DNA of 60,358 bases from an uncultured Collinsella sp. Its GTDB lineage: Bacteria; Actinomycetota; Coriobacteriia; Coriobacteriales; Coriobacteriaceae. Below, piece by piece: positions 51,852 to 60,137 of the stretch; the stretch's first letter is position 1; the number at the start of each line of letters is the position of its first letter. The stretch covers positions 1 to 60,358 of the forward strand of contig CAJLTA010000012.1 of NCBI GenBank assembly GCA_905209455.1, written 5' to 3'. The notes beneath the pieces are model-generated. The model saw nothing but the letters and a program-made list of their open reading frames with translations, did not search any database and had not been told where the DNA came from. The position numbers were made by a program, and so were the translations under genes.

Positions 51852-54479
51852 CTACTCGGCGTCGGGGACCTCGTAGGTGGCCGCCGGCGTGTTGTCGCAC
51901 ACGACGGTAAAGCCGCCGTCCTTGTCGGCATCGACCGTCACCTGATCGCCCTCGCGCACCGTGCCGTCGATGATAGCGGCGGCGATGGCATCCACGACCT
52001 CGCGCTGAACCAGACGCCTGAGCGGACGGGCGCCAAAGACCGGGTCCAGGCCGCCCACGGCGAGCATCTGCTTGGCCGCCGGGGTGATGGCAAGCGTCAT
52101 GCGCTCCTTGGCCAGACGCGCGCGGACGTCGGCGAGCTGGATGTCGACGATCTTCTCGATCTGCGCCATGCCGAGCGGATGGAACACCACGATATCGTCG
52201 ATACGGTTGAGGAACTCGGGGCGGAAGGTCTGAGCCATGGCCGCGTCGACCTGATGGCGCATCTCCTCCTCGTCCTTGCCCGAAAGCTCGGCGATAGCCT
52301 TGGAGCCCACGTTAGACGTCATGATGATAATCGTGTTCTTGAAGGACACCTGGCGACCCTGACCGTCGGTCAGACGGCCGTCGTCAAGCACCTGCAACAG
52401 CACGTTGAAGACATCTGGATGGGCCTTCTCCATCTCGTCGAGCAAGATCACGGAGTAGGGGCGACGGCGCACGGCCTCGGTGAGCTGGCCGCCCTCGTCG
52501 TAACCCACGTATCCCGGGGGCGCACCGATCAGACGCTGGACGCTGAACTTCTCCATGTACTCGGACATGTCGATACGCACGAGCGCGCGCTCGTCGTCGA
52601 ACAGGCACTCGGCAAGCGCCTTGGCGAGCTCGGTCTTGCCCACGCCGGTGGGGCCCAGGAAGAAGAAGCTGCCGATGGGCTTGTCCGGATCGGAGAGACC
52701 CGCACGGCTGCGGCGCACGGCCGCGGCGACGGCGGAGACGGCCTCGTCCTGGCCGATGACGCGCTTATGCAGCTCACCCTCCAAGCCCTTCAGCTTGTCG
52801 AGCTCGCCCTGCATCATCTTGGACACGGGCACGCCGGTCCAGGCACTCACGACCTCGGCGATCTCATCGGAGGTCACCTGTTCGTTGAGGCCCTCGCCGT
52901 CCTGCTGCTTTTGCGCCTCGAGCGCAGCCTCGGAATCCTGAATCTGCTGTTGCAGGCCCGGAATCACGGAGTAGCGCAGCTCGGACGCACGGCCCAGATC
53001 ACCATTGCGCGTCGCGCGCTCCTCTTCGCTCCTGGCCTCGTCGAGCTGTCCCTTGAGCTCTTGCACGTGGTCGATGGCGTTCTTCTGGTTGAGCCAGTCA
53101 GCCTTTTGCACGTTGAGTTTTTCCTGGACCTCGGCGATCTCCTGACGCAGGGCCTCCAGACGCTCCTTGGAGGCGTCGTCGGTCTCCTTCATGAGCGCCT
53201 GCTCCTCGATCTGCAGCTGGGTGAGCTGACGCGTGGTGGCGTCAATCTCGACCGGCATGCTGTCGAGCTCCATGCGCAGGCGGCTTGCCGCCTCATCGAC
53301 CAGGTCGATGGCCTTGTCGGGCAGGAAGCGGTCGGCGATATAGCGATCGGAGAGGTCGGCGGCGGCCACGAGCGCGCTATCGGTGATGTGCACGCCGTGG
53401 AAGATCTCGTACTTCTCCTTGAGGCCACGCAGAATCGAGATGGTGTCCTCGACGGTAGGCTCGCTCACCATAACGGTCTGGAAACGACGGGCGAGCGCCG
53501 CGTCCTTCTCGATGTACTTGCGGTATTCGTCGAGCGTGGTCGCGCCGATCGCATGCAGGTCGCCACGGGCGAGCGCCGGCTTGAGGATGTTGCCTGCGTC
53601 CATGGAGCCCTCGGTGGCACCCGCGCCCACAATGGTGTGAAGCTCATCGATGAACAGGATGACCTTACCTTCGGATTTTTGCACTTCTTTGAGCACGGCC
53701 TTTAAGCGGTCCTCGAACTCACCACGGTACTTGGCGCCGGCGACCAACGCGCTCATGTCGAGCTCGATGAGGTCGCGGTCGCGCAGGGTGCTCGGCACAT
53801 CGCCGGCCACGATACGCTGGGCGATGCCCTCGACGATAGCCGTTTTACCGACGCCCGGCTCACCGATGAGCACGGGGTTGTTCTTGGTGCGGCGGGACAG
53901 AACCTGAATGGTACGGCGGATCTCGTCGGTACGGCCGATGACCGGGTCGAGCTTACCGGCGCGGGCAAGATCGCAGATGTTGCGACCGTACTGCTCCAAC
54001 GCCTCAAACTGAGTCTTGTCCTCGGCAGACGTCACGCGGTCATCGCCACGCAGCTCCTCGTAGACCTGCTCGATGCGCTCCTTGGTCACGCCAGCGTCAC
54101 GCAGTACACGACCAGCCTCGCCCTTGTCCTCGGCAAGCGCCATCAGCAGATGCTCGGTCACCACAAAGCTGTCGCCCATCTTGGTGGCCTTCTTCTCGGC
54201 CTTTTCGATGACGCGGACGAGCTCGTTGGACAGGCCCATCTGCTGACCCTCGCCCGAAACCTTGGGCGCGCGGTCGACGGCATCCTGCGTGGAGCGTGCG
54301 AGCTGGGCCGGATCAGCGCCGATGCGCTCGATGATCACGGAGATATTGCGCTCGCCGGCACCGAGCAGGGCAGACAGCAGGTGAATCGGCTCCACCGCGC
54401 CGGCCTGCGCATCGGCAGCCGTGCTCATGGCGGTCTGCAGCGCCTCGCGCGACGTCATTGCTAGCTTATCGATTCTCAT
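51852..54479 (-). CDS. clpB: Disaggregase chaperone ClpB
   Basis: 875 residues, full length. N-terminal Clp repeats (about 1-145, MRIDKLAMTSREALQTAMST), AAA1 with Walker A GEPGVGKT (about 203-210) and Walker B, a coiled-coil M domain (about 405-525) that separates ClpB from ClpA/ClpC, and AAA2 with Walker A GPTGVGKT (about 604-611). No ClpP-docking loop is seen. It dissolves aggregates with DnaK. AGAGAGGTGATTCC precedes ATG. The upstream region lacks CIRCE and HAIR sites but has another inverted repeat at 54560-54591. Confidence 0.96.
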   Translation of the reverse strand: MRIDKLAMTSREALQTAMSTAADAQAGAVEPIHLLSALLGAGERNISVIIERIGADPAQLARSTQDAVDRAPKVSGEGQQMGLSNELVRVIEKAEKKATKMGDSFVVTEHLLMALAEDKGEAGRVLRDAGVTKERIEQVYEELRGDDRVTSAEDKTQFEALEQYGRNICDLARAGKLDPVIGRTDEIRRTIQVLSRRTKNNPVLIGEPGVGKTAIVEGIAQRIVAGDVPSTLRDRDLIELDMSALVAGAKYRGEFEDRLKAVLKEVQKSEGKVILFIDELHTIVGAGATEGSMDAGNILKPALARGDLHAIGATTLDEYRKYIEKDAALARRFQTVMVSEPTVEDTISILRGLKEKYEIFHGVHITDSALVAAADLSDRYIADRFLPDKAIDLVDEAASRLRMELDSMPVEIDATTRQLTQLQIEEQALMKETDDASKERLEALRQEIAEVQEKLNVQKADWLNQKNAIDHVQELKGQLDEARSEEERATRNGDLGRASELRYSVIPGLQQQIQDSEAALEAQKQQDGEGLNEQVTSDEIAEVVSAWTGVPVSKMMQGELDKLKGLEGELHKRVIGQDEAVSAVAAAVRRSRAGLSDPDKPIGSFFFLGPTGVGKTELAKALAECLFDDERALVRIDMSEYMEKFSVQRLIGAPPGYVGYDEGGQLTEAVRRRPYSVILLDEMEKAHPDVFNVLLQVLDDGRLTDGQGRQVSFKNTIIIMTSNVGSKAIAELSGKDEEEMRHQVDAAMAQTFRPEFLNRIDDIVVFHPLGMAQIEKIVDIQLADVRARLAKERMTLAITPAAKQMLAVGGLDPVFGARPLRRLVQREVVDAIAAAIIDGTVREGDQVTVDADKDGGFTVVCDNTPAATYEVPDAE

Positions 54480-54559
54480 GGAATCACCTCTCTTGGGGTG
54501 GCCGCCCTACGGGGCGGCTTCACGTTGTTCGAGAAGTATTGTTGCCAGCTTTGTGCGAT

Positions 54560-54591
54560 CTTATACATAAATCTAAGTCTCTATATATAAG
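54560..54591 (-). promoter_or_regulatory. Inverted repeat upstream of clpB
   Basis: On the plus strand CTTATACATA-N12-TATATATAAG, arms matching at 9 of 10 positions, 81 bp before the clpB start in an AT-rich stretch that likely includes the promoter. It resembles neither the HrcA (TTAGCACTC) nor the HspR (CTTGAGT) site. Confidence 0.5.
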
Positions 54592-54619
54592 ATTTTCTGA
54601 GTGTTCCCACGACATGCAA

Positions 54620-54654
54620 ACCACCACAAAGGGGACAGACACCTTTGTGGTGGT
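54620..54654. repeat. ACCACCACAAAGG palindrome, copy 1
   Basis: Arms ACCACCACAAAGG and CCTTTGTGGTGGT around GGACAGACA. It begins 8 bp after the stop of the gene at 54663. Other copies: 55423, 56290, 57434 (half) and 57620. Confidence 0.85.
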
Positions 54655-54662
54655 CGCGGTCT

Positions 54663-55334
54663 CTACTCCTTCGCCGGACCCGTACTTCCCGATTCGACGG
54701 TCCAGGGCATCTCATCCTCGAACAGCCATGTACGGGCAGACCCACTATCGCGTGCAGCCTGCGGGTCAGGCAAGCAGGTCTGTTTATAGGCATCTTGGAT
54801 ACACTGGCCCATAAAATCGTTGAGCTCGGTCTGGTCGCCCTCCATGACATAGGCGACATCGCCGTCCATGATGTAGATGCCCGGACCCTCATTGTCCTCG
54901 TAGCCCGGATCGTACGAGACATCACATAACTTTGCGCCGTTTGCAGTGTCCAGCTCGATGGAAGAGTGGCATCCGCCAACCATGTCGTTCGCTTTTGCCC
55001 GATAGGACGCATATCCATACCAGCGCTTAAAGATTTTGCCCTTGAGCAGCTCGGACGCCCTGTCGATCAGACCAGAATCCGTGGTATAGCGCATAGCCCC
55101 AAGCTGAATGCGTGGATAATTACTAATGCCCAGCGCAGCCGGTTGCTCATCAAAATCAACGGTAATGGTCTCAGGCTTGTCGTCGCCGGTCAGAAGTTCG
55201 ACAGATTGAGTCACAGGCTTGACCACCGGCTCCGTCACCGCAGCAGGTAGAAATGCCATACCGACAGCGCCCGCGCCAACCACAGCGATCGCAAGCGCCA
55301 AGACAATCAATCCAATACGGGCAGGACTTCTCAC
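54663..55334 (-). CDS. Single-TM hypothetical protein, paralog 1
   Basis: 223 residues if started at GTG 55334 (GAGGTG eight bases upstream), matching the start of its paralog at 56777. One N-terminal helix (about 7-30, IGLIVLALAIAVVGAGAVGM) is followed by an extracytoplasmic domain with ITVDFDEQPAALGISNYPRI, KRWYGYASYRAKANDMVGG, LCDVSYDPGYEDNEGPGIYI and a C-terminal SGSARTWLFEDE. It has four Cys in the outer domain. It is clearly homologous over its full length to the gene at 56777-57424. No known family recognised. Confidence 0.75.
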   Translation of the reverse strand: MRSPARIGLIVLALAIAVVGAGAVGMAFLPAAVTEPVVKPVTQSVELLTGDDKPETITVDFDEQPAALGISNYPRIQLGAMRYTTDSGLIDRASELLKGKIFKRWYGYASYRAKANDMVGGCHSSIELDTANGAKLCDVSYDPGYEDNEGPGIYIMDGDVAYVMEGDQTELNDFMGQCIQDAYKQTCLPDPQAARDSGSARTWLFEDEMPWTVESGSTGPAKE

Positions 55335-55422
55335 AGCAAAGCACCTCACAATGCAAACCCGCGCCATTTGTCCTAATGATACCGCCGGCTAACACTATCA
55401 CCAAAGAAGCCGCGCGCTCCCC

Positions 55423-55457
55423 ACCACCACAAAGGGGACAGGCACCTTTGTGGTGGT
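55423..55457. repeat. ACCACCACAAAGG palindrome, copy 2
   Basis: ACCACCACAAAGG / CCTTTGTGGTGGT with GGACAGGCA as loop; nearly identical to copy 1. It lies between the divergent genes at 54663 and 55568, so it is not simply a terminator. Confidence 0.85.
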
Positions 55458-55567
55458 TTTCGACGCTAACGGTCGACCATCTCACGCCATGAGATTAAAC
55501 TTGAATTGTTCTCTGAACATATCCATTTCTGCCTATCCTCAACAGCTCTTTGTCTCGAGGAGCGCAT

Positions 55568-56236
55568 ATGAAGCCGTCTCATTCCACCGGTCGCAACGTC
55601 ATCGCCATTCTCGCCATACCCATCGTGATGCTCTTCCTTATCGTCATCACGCCCTTTTCTTTTGGTATCGCCTCGCCCTTCGATCTTTGCGGGATGATCG
55701 ACGCCGGCTCGCGTGCCACCTCGCTCTCCTTTGTCTGCCGTGGCGTGTTCTACGAATATGCAATTCCCACCGGAAGTTGGCAGTCCAAGTTACCGTTGCT
55801 CGGCAAGGTCGACGGATGCTCTCCTTATTTCTGCCTCGAACCTCAGACAATGAATTATCTGATCGACGACCAGCCCCTTGACTCCATCACCCTCGCCTAC
55901 GACTACGCACCAAACACCGATGAGCGCCACATGAACCAAGTCCTCGACAAGCTGCTTGGACAGTGCGGGCTCACCGCGGAAGCCGGTCGAACCATCTATA
56001 GCAACCAGAAATTAAAGCGAACAGAACTCCGCCGTGTCGGAAAAATCAAAGGGCGAAACGGGGCCGCCTACTGGGATGCCTGGGCAACACGCGACAAGGG
56101 CGAATTCGGACACAGCACCTATATGGTCACTGTCTACACCAAAGACGGAATTAAGGACAATGTTGACGATTTCGCGTCATCCAAACTCGGCATCCCCAAA
56201 ACAACCAAACCCGCCAGCCCAGATGAAATTCTGTAG
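55568..56236 (+). CDS. Single-TM hypothetical protein
   Basis: 222 residues from MKPSHSTGRNVIAIL (GAGGAGCGCAT upstream). One N-terminal helix (about 9-33) then an external domain with CGMIDAGSRATSLSFVCRGV, FYEYAIPTGSW, CSPYFCLEPQTMNYL and a C-terminal Lys-rich part. Five Cys lie outside. It is similar in size and layout to the two paralogs on either side but shares no clear sequence with them. No family recognised. Confidence 0.7.
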   Translation: MKPSHSTGRNVIAILAIPIVMLFLIVITPFSFGIASPFDLCGMIDAGSRATSLSFVCRGVFYEYAIPTGSWQSKLPLLGKVDGCSPYFCLEPQTMNYLIDDQPLDSITLAYDYAPNTDERHMNQVLDKLLGQCGLTAEAGRTIYSNQKLKRTELRRVGKIKGRNGAAYWDAWATRDKGEFGHSTYMVTVYTKDGIKDNVDDFASSKLGIPKTTKPASPDEIL

Positions 56237-56289
56237 AGGTGCCCATTAACATGCCGCTCAACGATCACAACAACATCGAGCTCGTCCCC

Positions 56290-56412
56290 ACCGCCACAAA
56301 GGTGCCTGTCCCCTTTGTGGCGGTTTTCGACAAAAAGAAGCCGCCCCGATAACAGAGGCGGCATCAAGCAAGCCTATTTATTAGCGTCCCTCAAGACCCA
56401 ACGAAAACGCAG
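56290..56412. repeat. ACCGCCACAAAGG palindrome, copy 3, with attached 91-nt segment
   Basis: The palindrome 56290-56324 is followed by a segment (56322-56412) containing a GCCGCC / GGCGGC hairpin. The same segment recurs at 57651-57740 with about three differences. The two copies are direct repeats flanking the gene at 56777-57424. Confidence 0.85.
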
Positions 56413-56776
56413 CGATGGAATCGAGAACCGACAATAGCCCGTTCGCACAGATAGAGGCGGAGATTCAAGGTCAGAGTCCGGCTTAAACGGCTTAGCTATC
56501 GCACGTCACAACGTTCTCGTCGTCCTCCCTATCGTATTTATAGTGCTTACTGTGAAAATAGTGAGTTTAGTGAGAATAGTATCGCTCAAGACTCGTGAAC
56601 TGAATTATTGACCTCTCGCCCAGAATGAGTGGGGCAAATATTCCTATTAGAGGTCAAATCGAAGCCCAATAGGGCCTTTTCGCCCCGTCATTTCGACCGA
56701 TCGCTTTCTTTTGAATATTGTCGTAAGCTGGTATCACTTATCTTAATGAATGCATACTGTTTGCGAGGTACCCGCC
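56413..56776. other. AT-rich intergenic region with TAGTGAG direct repeats
   Basis: Upstream of the second paralog. TAGTGAG occurs at 56559-56565 and 56568-56574, with related TAGTG at 56541 and TAGT at 56577, making closely spaced direct repeats. The promoter for 56777 must be here or nearer the gene. No coding sequence seen. Confidence 0.4.
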
Positions 56777-57424
56777 GTGAAACGCTCCACCTATATCGGC
56801 CTGCTCGTCTTAGCGTTTGCGATTACCGCAGTCGGCGTAGGAATTATCTATCTCGCATTTCTCCCTGCCTCGGCAACGCAGGCGGCGGTTGAAACCGTAA
56901 GCTACCCCATCGAAATCCTCACCGATATCGTCAAACCCGATTCGATCACCGTCGATTTCGACGGTACGCCCGCAGCGCTTGGGGTCAGTAACTATCCCCG
57001 AATCGAACTTGGAGCCACGCGCTATACCCAAGATGAGCAGCTTATCGGTAAGGCAACCAGTTTACTCAAAGGCAAGACGTTTAAGCGGTGGTACGGCGCC
57101 GCAACATATCGAGCCAAGAACGGCCAAATGGTTGGCGGGTATCATTCGACCCTTGAGCTCGATGCGGCAAACGGGAGCAAATTGTGCAACGTCTCATACG
57201 ACCCCGGCTGCGTGGACAATGAAGGACCGGGGGTCTATATCTCGGATGGCGACGTAATCTACGTCATGGAGGGCGACCAGACGGCAGTCGTCGATTTTAT
57301 GGATCGGTGTACCGAGGATGCCTACGAACAAACCTGCGAGCCCGATCCGCAGACAGCGCGCAACAGTGGCTCGGCACGCACTTGGCTATTTGACGATGAA
57401 ATAACCTGGACCCCATCGAAATAA
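56777..57424 (+). CDS. Single-TM hypothetical protein, paralog 2
   Basis: 215 residues from GTG (GAGG nine bases upstream). One helix (about 6-29, IGLLVLAFAITAVGVGIIYL), then the domain shared with 54663-55334: ITVDFDGTPAALGVSNYPRI, KRWYGAATYRAK, LCNVSYDPGCVDNEGPGVYI, GDVIYVMEGDQT and NSGSARTWLFDDE. By eye well over half of residues are identical. The two genes lie on opposite strands 1.4 kb apart. Function unknown; probably a small surface protein family. Confidence 0.75.
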   Translation: MKRSTYIGLLVLAFAITAVGVGIIYLAFLPASATQAAVETVSYPIEILTDIVKPDSITVDFDGTPAALGVSNYPRIELGATRYTQDEQLIGKATSLLKGKTFKRWYGAATYRAKNGQMVGGYHSTLELDAANGSKLCNVSYDPGCVDNEGPGVYISDGDVIYVMEGDQTAVVDFMDRCTEDAYEQTCEPDPQTARNSGSARTWLFDDEITWTPSK

Positions 57425-57433
57425 GGACCCGCC

Positions 57434-57455
57434 GGGCAGGCACCTTTGTGGTGGT
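57434..57455. repeat. Half copy of the ACCACAAAGG palindrome
   Basis: Only the right half, GGCAGGCACCTTTGTGGTGG, remains, right after the stop of paralog 2. Confidence 0.7.
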
Positions 57456-57475
57456 TTCGGCTCCGATGTTCCACT

Positions 57476-57616
57476 GTCTCGATCTGTAACATCTAGCGGC
57501 CCTTTTCGATCCTAGATGTTACAGATTGAGATGAAATGATCGGCGGCGATCGTTTGTCTCAATCTGTAACAACCGCTCGTCAAATAGGGGCCCAGATGTT
57601 ACAGGTCGAGACAAAC
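57476..57616. repeat. Two tandem palindromes with a TGTAACATCT core
   Basis: Unit 1 (57476-57531) has arms CTCGATCTGTAACATCTAG and CTAGATGTTACAGATTGAG. Unit 2 (57552-57616) has arms GTTTGTCTCAATCTGTAAC and GTTACAGGTCGAGACAAAC. The core is present four times in alternating orientation. Confidence 0.8.
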
Positions 57617-57619
57617 GGA

Positions 57620-57740
57620 ACCACCGCAAAGGCGCCTACCCCTTCATGGTGGTTTTCGACAAAAGAAGCCGCCCCGATAACAGAGGCGGCATCAAGCAAG
57701 TCTATTTATTAGCGTCCCTCAAGACCCAACGAGAACGCAG
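57620..57740. repeat. ACCACCGCAAAGG palindrome, copy 5, with attached 90-nt segment
   Basis: A degenerate palindrome (57620-57653) followed by 57651-57740, which repeats 56322-56412 almost exactly. Confidence 0.8.
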
Positions 57741-57747
57741 AAATGTA

Positions 57748-57821
57748 GCCCGGGGCTTACCCTTTCCCGAACGCGACCCTCGCGAAGCGCGTGAGCGGGC
57801 GGGAAAGGGTAAGCCCCGGGC
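57748..57821. repeat. 22-bp perfect inverted repeat after the hydratase gene
   Basis: Arms 57748-57769 and 57800-57821 (GCCCGGGGCTTACCCTTTCC type) are exact reverse complements; the 30-nt loop is also partly palindromic (CGCG pairs). It lies 16 bp after the hydratase stop. It may terminate transcription, though no T-run follows. Confidence 0.8.
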
Positions 57822-57836
57822 GGACAATTAAGTGCG

Positions 57837-60137
57837 TTACTCGGCAGCGGCCTTGAACTTGTTGTAGTTGATCAGGCAGCCGGCCTTGACGATGGCACGC
57901 TCCTCTGCCGTCATATCGGCAATGTAGAGCTCAATCTGCTCGACCGCACCGTCGGCGCGCACCACGTAGGCGGCGATGTCCTTTAGGTCACCGTCGAGCG
58001 CGGCACGGATACCCGGCACAAAGACATAGTCGCCCACCTCAAAGCTGGGCTCGGCCTCCATCTGGAAGGGCACCATACCCCAGTTCATCACGTTGGAGCG
58101 ATAGCGCTTGGTGGCGTACTCGTGGACGATGTTGGCCAGACCGCCGATCACGCGCTGACAGCTCGCGGCCTGCTCGCGGGCGGAACCGTCACCGGGCTTC
58201 TTGGCATAGAGCATGGAGCCGTACTCAGTCGCCTTGGCATCGGCCGCGACACCCGCGCCGACCAGCGCCTCAAACACGCCCGCAAGCTCGGCATCGAGTG
58301 CCGCCAGATCGCCTGCTGCCTCGCCGGCAACGCGGCGCTTCTCCACGGCGTCGACCTCCTTGGAGCGACCCACGTAGGCCGGATCGCGACGGCTGAGCGT
58401 AAACTCGGCCAGGCCCAGCGGGTTGGAGCGGAAGGAGCTCGTCTCGCCCGAAGGAATGAGCTCGTCGGTCGTGGTGACCGGATCCATGATCTTGGAGCAC
58501 ACCTTGAGCAGGATATCGTCGCCGAGCGGCTCCATCGCGGGCCACGGCTTGATGTTGGGACCCTCGACCAGCTCGTCGGCAGGCTCCGCCTTGCCAAAGC
58601 CCCAGTACACGCGCTTTTTGTACGGCGCGTCGTCAAAGGTGTACTCGCAGGCCTCGTCCCAAGTCTCCTCGGGCAGGTCGGTCGCCGGCGTCAGGACGCC
58701 GCCGTTGGCAGCCGTCGCCGCAATGGAGCGGGCGTCCATCAGGGCCACGGCGCTCAGCTGGCCATTGCCCGGCTTGGAACCCTCGCGGTTGGGGAAGTTG
58801 CGCGTAGTGTGGCGGATCGAAAGGCCGTTGTTGGCGGGCGTGTCGCCGGCGCCGAAGCACGGGCCGCAGAACGCCGTGCGCACGATCGCGCCGGCCTCCA
58901 TGAGGTCGTAGATGTAGCCGCGGCGTGTAAGCTCGAGTGCCACGGGCTGGCTCGTGGGATAGACCGACAGCGAGAACTCGCCGCAGCCGGTGTTGGCGCC
59001 CTTGAGCACGCGGGCAGCCTGGACCACGGAGTCGTAGTTGCCGCCCGAGCAGCCGGCGATAACGCCCTGCTGCACGTGCAGCTTGCCGTCGACGATCTTG
59101 TCGAGCAGGCTAAAGTGCGTCTTGCCCTCGCCGATCTTGGCGGCCTCGAGCTCCACCTCGTGCAGGATGTCCTCGAGGTTCTCGTTGAGCTCGTCAATCT
59201 CAAAGCCGTTGGAAGGATGGAACGGCAGCGCGATCATGGGCTTGATGCTCGACAGATCGACCTCGACGCAGCCGTCGTAGTAGGCGACATCGGCGGGCTT
59301 GAGCTCGCGGTAGTCGTCGCCGCGGCCGTGCATGGCCAAAAACGCGTGTGTGTCCTCGTCGGTGGCCCAGATGGAGGAAAGGCAGGTGGTCTCGGTGGTC
59401 ATGACGTCGACGCCGTTGCGATAGTCAGTCGTCATGCTCGCGATGCCGGGGCCCACGAACTCCATGACCTTGTTCTTGACGTAGCCCTTGGCAAAGACGG
59501 CGCGGATGATGGCGAGCGCCACATCGTGCGGGCCGACGCCGGGGCGCGGAGCGCCCGTGAGGTAGATGGCGACGACGCCGGGATAGGCGACATCGTAGGT
59601 GTCGCGCAGCAGCTGCCTTGCCAGCTCGCCGCCGCCCTCGCCCACGGCCATGGTGCCCAGGGCGCCGTAGCGGGTGTGCGAGTCGGAGCCCAAGATCATC
59701 TTGCCGCAGCCGGCGAAGTTCTCACGCATAAAGGAGTGGATGACCGCAATATGGGGCGGAACGAAGATGCCGCCGTACTTCTTAGCAGCGGAAAGGCCAA
59801 AGACGTGGTCGTCCTCGTTGATGGTGCCGCCCACGGCGCACAGCGAGTTATGGCAGTTGGTGAGCACGTAGGGCAGCGGGAACTGCTCCATGCCCGAGGC
59901 ACGCGCCGTTTGGATGATGCCGACAAAGGTGATGTCGTGGCTCGCCATGGCGTCGAAGCGGATCTTGAGCGCCTCGGGATCTCCGGACGTATTGTGTGCC
60001 TGGAGGATCGAATACGCGATGGTGCCACGCTTGGCATCCTCGGGCGTCTGCGTAATACCGCGCTCGGCAGCCTCGGCCGCAGGCACAACCTCGCTGCCGC
60101 CGCGCAGGTAGATGCCGTCCTCGTACAGCTTGACCAT
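57837..60137 (-). CDS. Aconitase-family hydratase (YbhJ-like)
   Basis: 766 residues from MVKLYEDGIYLRGG (GGGAGACAGT upstream). The aconitase fold is clear: ILGSDSHTRYGALGTMAVGE (active-site region), a first cluster-ligand Cys region at CSGGNYDS (about 390), and AFCGPCFGAGDTPANNG with the other cluster Cys, then the C-terminal swivel domain. It lacks the exact sequences of AcnA, AcnB or LeuC and fits the YbhJ-type putative hydratases. Substrate is probably a hydroxy tricarboxylic acid or similar; not proven. It is monocistronic. Confidence 0.88.
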   Translation of the reverse strand: MVKLYEDGIYLRGGSEVVPAAEAAERGITQTPEDAKRGTIAYSILQAHNTSGDPEALKIRFDAMASHDITFVGIIQTARASGMEQFPLPYVLTNCHNSLCAVGGTINEDDHVFGLSAAKKYGGIFVPPHIAVIHSFMRENFAGCGKMILGSDSHTRYGALGTMAVGEGGGELARQLLRDTYDVAYPGVVAIYLTGAPRPGVGPHDVALAIIRAVFAKGYVKNKVMEFVGPGIASMTTDYRNGVDVMTTETTCLSSIWATDEDTHAFLAMHGRGDDYRELKPADVAYYDGCVEVDLSSIKPMIALPFHPSNGFEIDELNENLEDILHEVELEAAKIGEGKTHFSLLDKIVDGKLHVQQGVIAGCSGGNYDSVVQAARVLKGANTGCGEFSLSVYPTSQPVALELTRRGYIYDLMEAGAIVRTAFCGPCFGAGDTPANNGLSIRHTTRNFPNREGSKPGNGQLSAVALMDARSIAATAANGGVLTPATDLPEETWDEACEYTFDDAPYKKRVYWGFGKAEPADELVEGPNIKPWPAMEPLGDDILLKVCSKIMDPVTTTDELIPSGETSSFRSNPLGLAEFTLSRRDPAYVGRSKEVDAVEKRRVAGEAAGDLAALDAELAGVFEALVGAGVAADAKATEYGSMLYAKKPGDGSAREQAASCQRVIGGLANIVHEYATKRYRSNVMNWGMVPFQMEAEPSFEVGDYVFVPGIRAALDGDLKDIAAYVVRADGAVEQIELYIADMTAEERAIVKAGCLINYNKFKAAAE

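Noticed and set aside
54480..54620. CIRCE or HAIR element before clpB
   Set aside because: Neither TTAGCACTC-N9-GAGTGCTAA nor CTTGAGT-N7-ACTCAAG is present.
54600..57740. CRISPR array
   Set aside because: The repeats are few, palindromic, irregularly spaced and separated by genes; no cas gene is near.
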